Below are positions 58,701-64,000 of a stretch of DNA of 64,000 nt, one piece after another. The DNA is taken from NCBI GenBank assembly GCA_947359465.1, contig OX375879.1, positions 123,164,486 to 123,228,485 on the forward strand, written 5' to 3'. Origin of the DNA: Metellina segmentata. Taxonomy: Eukaryota; Arthropoda; Arachnida; Araneae; Tetragnathidae. Positions within the stretch are counted from its first letter, which is position 1. The number at the start of each line of letters is the position of its first letter. The notes below the pieces were generated by a model. The model had not been told where the DNA came from. It worked only from the letters and a program-made list of their open reading frames with translations, and searched no databases. A program made the translations under genes and the position numbers.

Positions 58701-59094
58701 CACATCATCTGGCCCCCGCAGTCCCCTGATCACAATATAATTAAATCTTTGTGGGGTATTTTGGAAAACAAGCTGAGCAGTCTATTCCACCCTCCAAGGA
58801 CACTTTCTGAATGAAGGACTTTTTTGCAATTTGAGTGGAAACGTATCCCTCTGGTTGTTGTACGTGACTTGTATTTGTCAATTTCACGTCTTATACAAGT
58901 TGTAATTCATGCAAAATAAGGATCAACGGCCTATTAAAATAAAATAAAATTTCTTTTCACAGGTGTTCACATTATTTTGTCCAACTCCTGTATGTCACCT
59001 GGTATTATTCCACATGAAAATGTCGATACTTCTGGAGAGGAACAAGTTGCTTTAGGAAGCAGTAACAGTGACAGACTCCGATCATGAGTTATAA
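55770..59094 (+). pseudogene. XPG/FEN-like nuclease-type transposon protein, broken
   Basis: Conserved segments appear in order across frames. PNYACWMTVYHLNLLNI (55775) and FSRVPVAIALEQTVNAEAPS with RLTGITAFANSNSA (55885-55990) come first. RSLRRKIVTNLL and SNGHVVDDTVSKYLL (to 56413) follow, then LICKGEAKEIHLVFDVY (56700), VRANDSDILVLMFYH (57118) and GFHLLTGSVYTAAFTRQGK (57290). Last is IEWSNAVSWMW (57633). After the Tc1 the tail resumes (PHENVDTSGEEQ) and ends at the TAA at 59092. Relatives I recall have TGCD where this reads TGSV, so a likely metal-binding Asp is lost. At least five breaks are visible. Confidence 0.7.
57755..58990 (+). mobile_element. Tc1-like element, family B, complete 1236-bp copy
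   Basis: The termini are CAGGGATTGGACAAAATAAT and the inverse of CAGGAGTTGGACAAAATAAT, with TA at 57753-57754 and 58991-58992. The transposase is broken: HTH remnants lie at 57930-58260; GLGPLVVLNGRVTGEDYVSL, FQDDNAPIHTCG (second Asp), then a stop after DWFY; then PQSPDHNIIKSLWG, where the catalytic Glu of the family (IIEPLWG) reads Lys. It inserted into the Academ-like gene. Confidence 0.92.
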
Positions 59095-59145
59095 GGACGG
59101 TAGATTTAAGAAAAACTCCTCAAACAAGAACGCAAGTGTTAATTT

Positions 59146-59798
59146 TAAATTATTTTGTTTAAGGCATATTTTTCATTTTGACATGTATTGTAAGATTTAG
59201 CCTTAGTTTTAGATATAGTTAATTAGCAGATAAATATTACGTTAGAATAATTACTAAAATATATTTTCGGTCCTAAGGTACTATGAAGATACGTTTTATA
59301 CAATAGACGAAAAATACATAAACATTTGTTATTTTATTTGTTTATAATTTTGTCTGTTAATGTGTTAATTTTAAAATATTTTGTTTAAAGCATATTTTTC
59401 ATTTTGACATGTATTGTAAGATTTAGCCTTAGTTTTAGATATAGTTAATTAGCAGATAAATATTACGTTAGAATAATTACTAAAATATATTTTCGGTCCT
59501 AAGGTACTATGAAGATACGTTTTATACAATAGACGAAAAATACATAAACATTTGTTATTTTATTTGTTTATAATTTTGTCTGTTAATGTGTTAATTTTAA
59601 AATATTTTGTTTAAAGCATATTTTTCATTTTGACATGTATTGTAAGATTTAGCCTTAGTTTTAGATATAGTTAATTAGCAGATAAATATTACGTTAGAAT
59701 AATTACTAAAATATATTTTCGGTCCTAAGGTACTATGAAGATACGTTTTATACAATGGATGAAATATTTGTTATTTTATTTGTTTATAATTTTGTCTT
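59146..59798. repeat. 226-bp tandem triplication in the right TIR
   Basis: Three near-identical units of 226 bp sit in tandem; the landmark CATTTTGACATGTATTG starts at 59174, 59400 and 59626. The third unit has a short deletion (about 16 bp) near its end. The left TIR has a single copy of this segment, so the amplification is specific to the right arm and recent. Confidence 0.93.
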
Positions 59799-60722
59799 TG
59801 TTTGTGATTATAATACATTACAAGCCCATACTAATACAACTGAGAGGTCAGTGTTAATTCTAAAGATCCCCTCCACAGCGGACTCGTCAAGCAGTTATTG
59901 GCTTCAATTGAAAGACAATAACCGCCATTTACTATCTCCTTATGCTACCAAAGCCATGTTTAAGGCATTTTTTTAAATCCCCTCAATCTTAGCAAACATT
60001 TTAAATCTTGCCTGTTTTTTATTTTCTTAACGGTTTAAGAGTTATTGTGCTTTAAACATTCACTATGACACAAAAATACCCGGAAAATGTACGTTTCGGG
60101 CTAAATATCAGGAAAACTATTACACATACAAAGTATAATGTTATTACATAAAGCAACTTCTATTTCATTACGAGCAATTAAACAAAAGAACAATGCTCTA
60201 ACGATGATTCGTTGAGGAGCTAGGTTCGTTTAAGTAAAGTGTCAAATGTTTGCTCGGCAGCCATATTGATTGCGTCATTATTCGGGCCCCCACCCCTCGC
60301 CAACCTTAAGAAACGCCTTTCGGAACACTGTTGGTTCTAGGTATTCTGAAACACAGACACAAGTTTTTGTTACACTTGGGTAAATAAAAGTGGTCTATCT
60401 CTTGGTCTGCAAGCGATGAGGGCAAAATGTCACAGAGTGCGAACGGAAGACGGCGTGAACGACCACCGAAGGTCAGAGGGGAGCGGTGATTGTCTGCAAT
60501 ACCGAAAGGGGACGAAATAGGGGAGCATTTTCATCCCAAATTTCGTCTCGGAGGAATGACCCTCTAAAGTTGCAATCCTTTGATCTTTACCGATTCCCGG
60601 TGGAAAACACAATTGGAGTAGCAAACTCGCCATCCCGACGCGAGATCTGGACGATATAGGCCGTGAATTGCTTCGATGCTTGGAGGGGGACGCGTTTGCA
60701 AATCCGGTGTAGACGCGGCTTC

Positions 60723-61083
60723 AGGCCGCCTTCGCTCTCATTTCTCGCGCGACTTGCGTGGACGGATTCCCGTGCGTTTCGGGTCCGTTTTTTTCCCGTC
60801 GCCGTCTTCGAGTCGCAGAGCGCCGACGGAGAAGCGCCGACGGACGCATCCCCGATTCCGTGACCACCACCACCCTTCCCGTGTGGCACGTGGGGAAGCA
60901 GCAGAAGGGCGCCCCTAACGAGGCCGCGCGAGCTGAAAGGGTCGCTTGATTGGTGCAAGGCACCGCGTCCAGAGCGCGATCGGAAAATCAAAGGGGTCAA
61001 CGACACCGGGAATGCCCGGATGTATATAAGACGAACGACTCCTCTGCATCGGACCTGTCTCTCTGACACCACCTCAGAGTTTA
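60723..61083 (+). promoter_or_regulatory. GC-rich TATA-box promoter of a putative host gene
   Basis: A block of high G+C and CpG (from 60723) contrasts with the AT-rich window. It leads to TATATAAG at 61023-61030, placing transcription start around 61053-61056. The 5' leader of about 30 bases (TGTCTCTCTGACACCACCTC) ends at the ATG at 61084. Nothing here matches a repeat elsewhere in the window. The MITE family F copy 5 ends directly at its upstream edge. Confidence 0.6.
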
Positions 61084-61113
61084 ATGAATGCAGCTGTATC
61101 CCGACCCGCTCTG
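61084..61113 (+). CDS. Candidate first coding exon of a host gene
   Basis: ATG at 61084 opens MNAAVSRPAL. The exon ends CTCTG and is followed at 61114 by GTGAGTGC, a near-ideal splice donor, in phase 0. A second ATG at 61088 (frame +1) would read MQLYPDPLW and then stop, unless spliced at the same donor. Downstream exons are not seen in the remaining 2.9 kb, which is occupied by a dispersed repeat and a hAT, so the first intron would be long. The protein family cannot be named from ten residues. Confidence 0.45.
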
Positions 61114-61369
61114 GTGAGTGCTCTCTATCGCCATTACTGAATCTCTGATAAAACCTTTCCCCGTTCCTTCCTTTTTCTATCTGGCGCGTGGGGGTTGGCA
61201 CGCGCTCTCGGACCTCACCGCAATCGAAAGCCTCCTTCCCGAGGACAGGCCTCGATTCGAAAAAGCTTTACCGAGACTCGGTGCACTTTATATTGCGTCC
61301 CTTATTAAAGGGATTCATTACATCGGTGAAAAACAACATATTTAGGAAAGGCAAAAATCCTTTTTTGGT
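61114..61369 (+). other. Start of putative intron 1
   Basis: GC-balanced, pyrimidine-rich sequence lies downstream of the donor. No repeat or further exon is recognised. Confidence 0.35.
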
Positions 61370-62225
61370 TTCCGAACACGTTTGAGACCTTTTTTTTAGA
61401 AATATGGTATGGCAACATTTTTTAATGATATTTTTATATTTAGTGTAATTAAACAATAGCATTGGGCTATAATTACTTAAAATATATACTGTGTAAAAAT
61501 GATGATTATGTGTGAAATTGTAAAGAACTGTGCCAAAAACTTCAAACGTGCTACCTGAAAATCTATTGAAAAATGATGCTACCAAAATATAAACTACATG
61601 TAATTTTCTAGGGAATAAACTAGAATCGAAAGGATATTTAAATAAAAAAAATTTTTAGAAGCGATCGCAAAATGAATACAAGATTTTCGATAGTTTTACA
61701 GTCCTATTTTCTTAATTAAATGGCCATTATTTAAAAACTTTTCAACTCAGCATCGTTATTTTCTTGATCATTCCGTAGACAACATTATAAAGAACACGTT
61801 CTCAAAGTTTTACGAGAATACATCCATAAATGTTTGTGTTATAAACATTTGAGTGAGGATATAATGCGCAAATATTAATTTAGAGTAAGAAATAGTTTGA
61901 AGTGTATCATTTGCTCTCTCTTGCTTTTACTGTTGGTGTAAACAATTTTGTTCTTGACTTCTCTTTAAAAATGTTCACAACCTTTTCAAAGAGAAACCAT
62001 TTAAAGATTTGAGACACCTTTCTAAAGTTATATTTGCAAGGAAAAGTAACTTTGAAAATTTAAATTTTGACAAGTTTTCGGTCATTTAACGGCCATTTCC
62101 TGTGTTCAAAATACATACTTCCGGTTTTTTCGCCTGGATTAAAATTGCAATATCTCTGCAACTCACTACCTAAGAGAAAAAAAAATCAAATGTACTTTGG
62201 AAAGTCAAAAATAAGTACTTTATCC
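61370..62225 (+). repeat. Dispersed repeat G, uninterrupted copy
   Basis: About 855 bp are collinear with 44690-45060 plus 47480-47850. Landmarks: ATAGCATTGGGCTATAATTA, CTTCAAACGTGCTACCTGAA and CAAGTTTTCGGTCATTTAAC. It ends abruptly where a hAT begins. It is non-coding. Confidence 0.8.
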
Positions 62226-64000
62226 CAGGGATGGCGAAATTTTTTCGACCGCGTGTCAAAAAATGTTTTGAAACCGTAGACACCACCTGTGACTTAAATT
62301 TTATTTTTCGGCCTTTGGAAGACCTCCGGCTATTCCATCAATTATACGATATATATTTACAACAAAAAAAAATTTAACTTTTTATTATGGTTTATTTAAA
62401 ACTATCAATGTCAGGAAGAAAATAAGTACAATATAATAAAGTACCGATGATTTATTTATAAGTGGTTCGATACTTGAAAATTTTAATCGAACGCACACAG
62501 CGCGATACCGTACCGATTTATATTCTTACTTTTAATAAAATTCACTATCGAAAACAACTGTTCTCAAACGTTGGTTGATTCAAACCTAGTCAAAAGAGCT
62601 CTTGTTAACTTTTTCATCGACATTAGCGAATTAGACAACGAGTTCCATTCAGTTAAAATAATATTTTCAGTGCTTGTTGTTGAAATATATTCATCACAAT
62701 TTTCCAGATCTTTTAACTTTTTTCAAAGTTTACGTTTGGTTTTGCAAATTTATACGTCCATGCAACATTGTATTGAAATTCAACCACTTCCATTTCTAAG
62801 TTGACAATTTGAAGCCAACAGAAAGAAGATAATTTAGGATCTTCAAATTTAAGTTTGTGTGGTAAAATGACAAACTACAATTTTCTCCGCTTCACGAAAG
62901 AGGGAGAATTTTTCGTCAAATAGTTCTTTATCATTTTCAAATACTGAAGAATAGTGTTTTTAGACTTTTGTTTTGTTTTCGACATTCCTGGCGAAATAGG
63001 ATAATGTTAAAAAATGTTATTTTAATGATGGAAAATACTTCAATTACCAGGAACCAAGTCATTTGAATATATGTCGAGCTTTGATACAAATGCTTTGAGA
63101 ATTTAGTACATTGTTAAGGCGATTTGAACACGGCCTTGAAATTTCGTATTTTGCTCTTAAAGTGAACTGAGAACTCACAAAAGAACATGAGATCATTCAA
63201 CGATCAATTCAAATTTGTGAGTTCTGGAAAAAAAAATTACCCTTTTCATCTAAAAATAACCTAATTTCGTTTAACAAACTAACAAAACGTTCTAAAACTT
63301 GAACTCGACTTAGACATCGAACGTTATTCTACATAACCAAATCCGAATACTGAGCATCCATTTACTCCAATAAATTTGAACATTGCCGTATAGCAAAAGC
63401 ATGTGCTGCAATAAAATTAACGACTTTCGTTACAACTGAAAGCACATTTTCAAGACAATTTAAAATGTCTCTTACCCAAAGTGCCTCCTGGCGCACAATT
63501 CAGTGAACTTCGACAGGAGAGTGTCCTATTGCTTTTGCTAGAAGCTTAACGAAACCAACATGCTTTCTTATCATGCTTGAAACTCCATCAGACGTTACGG
63601 ATACGATCTTCTTTAGTCCAACAATTAATTCAGTGAACTCTTTCTTAACTTCATTTATAATATCTAAACCAGTAGATCCTTTTCTTAATGTCATCAATTT
63701 AATTAATTCCTCCATCATCATATTTCTAGAAGTGTATTTGACAATAACTGCAAGTCGGGCAAATCCGGTGACATATGTGCTCTCGTCCAAAGGTATAGAA
63801 TACATTTCTGCATATTTTAAATCGGACGAAAGGTAATCGAAAACATCTTTGTTCAGTGACAAGATTTTATCTTTTACCGTATTCTTACCGGCGATTCTTC
63901 GATACGTTAAATTATCGAATCCTTATTTACAAAATCGTCAAATAGTCTGTCCGAGCAGACTAGGAAAAATTCTTTCACAGAGTCGGCATCTGACAGTAGT
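62226..64000 (-). mobile_element. hAT element, GTF2IRD2/ZBED5-like, runs off the window
   Basis: The left boundary begins CAGGGATGGCGAAATTTTTT, a hAT-type terminus, exactly where repeat G breaks. The transposase is on the minus strand, N-terminal part beyond the window edge. The flanking 8 bp (left) would be CTTTATCC; the right end is not in view. Confidence 0.8.
62530..63960 (-). pseudogene. hAT transposase, minus strand, partial and broken
   Basis: The best frame (63862-63500) has YSIPLDESTYVTGFARLAVI (first catalytic Asp) and KIVSVTSDGVSSMIRKHVGF (second Asp region). It continues, with stops, into VRQEALWVRDILNCLENV, NFIAAHAFAIRQCSNLLE and RVQVLERFVSLLNEIRLFL. This order matches hAT proteins annotated as GTF2IRD2-like or ZBED5-like in animals. 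Numerous stops make it inactive. Confidence 0.8.

Larger units (their letters stand above)
54752..60408 (+). mobile_element. Academ-like DNA transposon with ~770-bp TIRs
   Basis: Terminal inverted repeats run 54752-55535 on the left and about 59640-60408 on the right. They start TAGACCAAGGCATAGACC and, on the inverse of the right, AGACCAAGAGATAGACC. The flanking duplication is GCAA (54748-54751 and 60409-60412). Between them lies one decayed plus-strand gene of the XPG/FEN-nuclease-like type, plus a later Tc1. A 3-4-bp duplication and an XPG-like nuclease are the reported hallmarks of Academ. I infer that superfamily, but no Academ DDE core was recognised, so the name is provisional. Without the Tc1 the element is about 4.4 kb. 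Confidence 0.65.
54525..60722 (-). mobile_element. MITE family F, copy 5, split by a 5.66-kb transposon
   Basis: The left part 54525-54751 starts TAAAGCCGCGTG and reaches GGGGTCAAGGCAA. The right part 60409-60722 resumes GCAAGCGATGAGGGCAAAAT and ends GTGTAGACGCGGCTTCAG. Copies 3 and 4 run straight through the break, so the insertion point and 4-bp duplication GCAA are defined exactly. Confidence 0.92.

Noticed and set aside
59146..59798. LTR pair of a retrotransposon
   Set aside because: The repeats are three adjacent 226-bp units in tandem with no internal coding sequence. Their inverse is in the left TIR, so they belong to the inverted repeat.
60587..61201. 204-codon minus-strand open frame
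   Set aside because: It overlaps the end of MITE F and the GC-rich promoter block, where several frames on both strands stay open because stops are rare. No domain is visible, and the plus-strand TATA box, leader and splice donor explain the region better.

Overview
The window is eukaryotic, AT-rich nuclear DNA, almost certainly from an arthropod and most likely an arachnid such as a spider. That is an inference from the mix of Tc1-like, hAT, piggyBac, I-clade LINE and tRNA-derived SINE families, which resemble those I know from araneoid spiders. There are no operons, rRNA genes, genuine tRNA genes or CRISPR arrays. No intact protein-coding gene lies inside the window. Every recognisable coding stretch except one is a decayed transposon gene with stops and frameshifts. 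The exception is a GC-rich, TATA-box promoter followed by a 30-nt candidate first coding exon and a strong splice donor at 60.7-61.1 kb, which looks like the start of a host gene running rightwards off the window.

Layout. 0-6 kb: mostly unassigned old sequence, a Tc1 fragment and SINE pieces. 6.0-9.8 kb: a three-level nest, with a Tc1-like element interrupted by a TTAA-flanked Kolobok-like element, itself interrupted by a TA-flanked mariner-type element. 10.7-21.1 kb: gypsy gag and pol remnants, separated by a hAT-like element with iterated repeats, a minus-strand I-clade LINE holding a small Helitron, and a SINE. The gypsy integrase is split by a palindromic TTAA MITE. 21.2-25.9 kb: a second Tc1-like family split by a 4.07-kb hAT (8-bp target duplication), whose transposase is in turn split by a Helitron-like insertion. 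26-30 kb: recurrent MITE and SINE copies and another Tc1. 30.4-34 kb: a minus-strand gypsy with two hAT-type MITEs. 34.7-36.6 kb: a piggyBac-like remnant. 37.9-43.6 kb: SINEs and two Tc1 elements, one inside the other. 44.7-47.9 kb: a dispersed repeat split by a fold-back element whose arms carry the start of a spliced gene. 49.3-50.4 kb: an internally deleted piggyBac with clear termini. 50.7-54.5 kb: SINEs and MITEs around a GC-rich block. 54.5-60.7 kb: a MITE split by a 5.66-kb Academ-like transposon, itself split by a complete Tc1. 61-64 kb: putative host promoter, dispersed repeat, and a hAT running off the edge.

The most interesting object is the 5.66-kb element at 54752-60408. It has terminal inverted repeats of about 770 bp, a 4-bp target duplication, and a decayed gene resembling the XPG/FEN-like nuclease-bearing Academ proteins. 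Its boundaries are fixed exactly because it sits inside another repeat whose other copies are in this window. The same logic (other copies, flanking reading frames or target duplications) fixes the boundaries of about ten other insertions and gives a relative order for their arrival.
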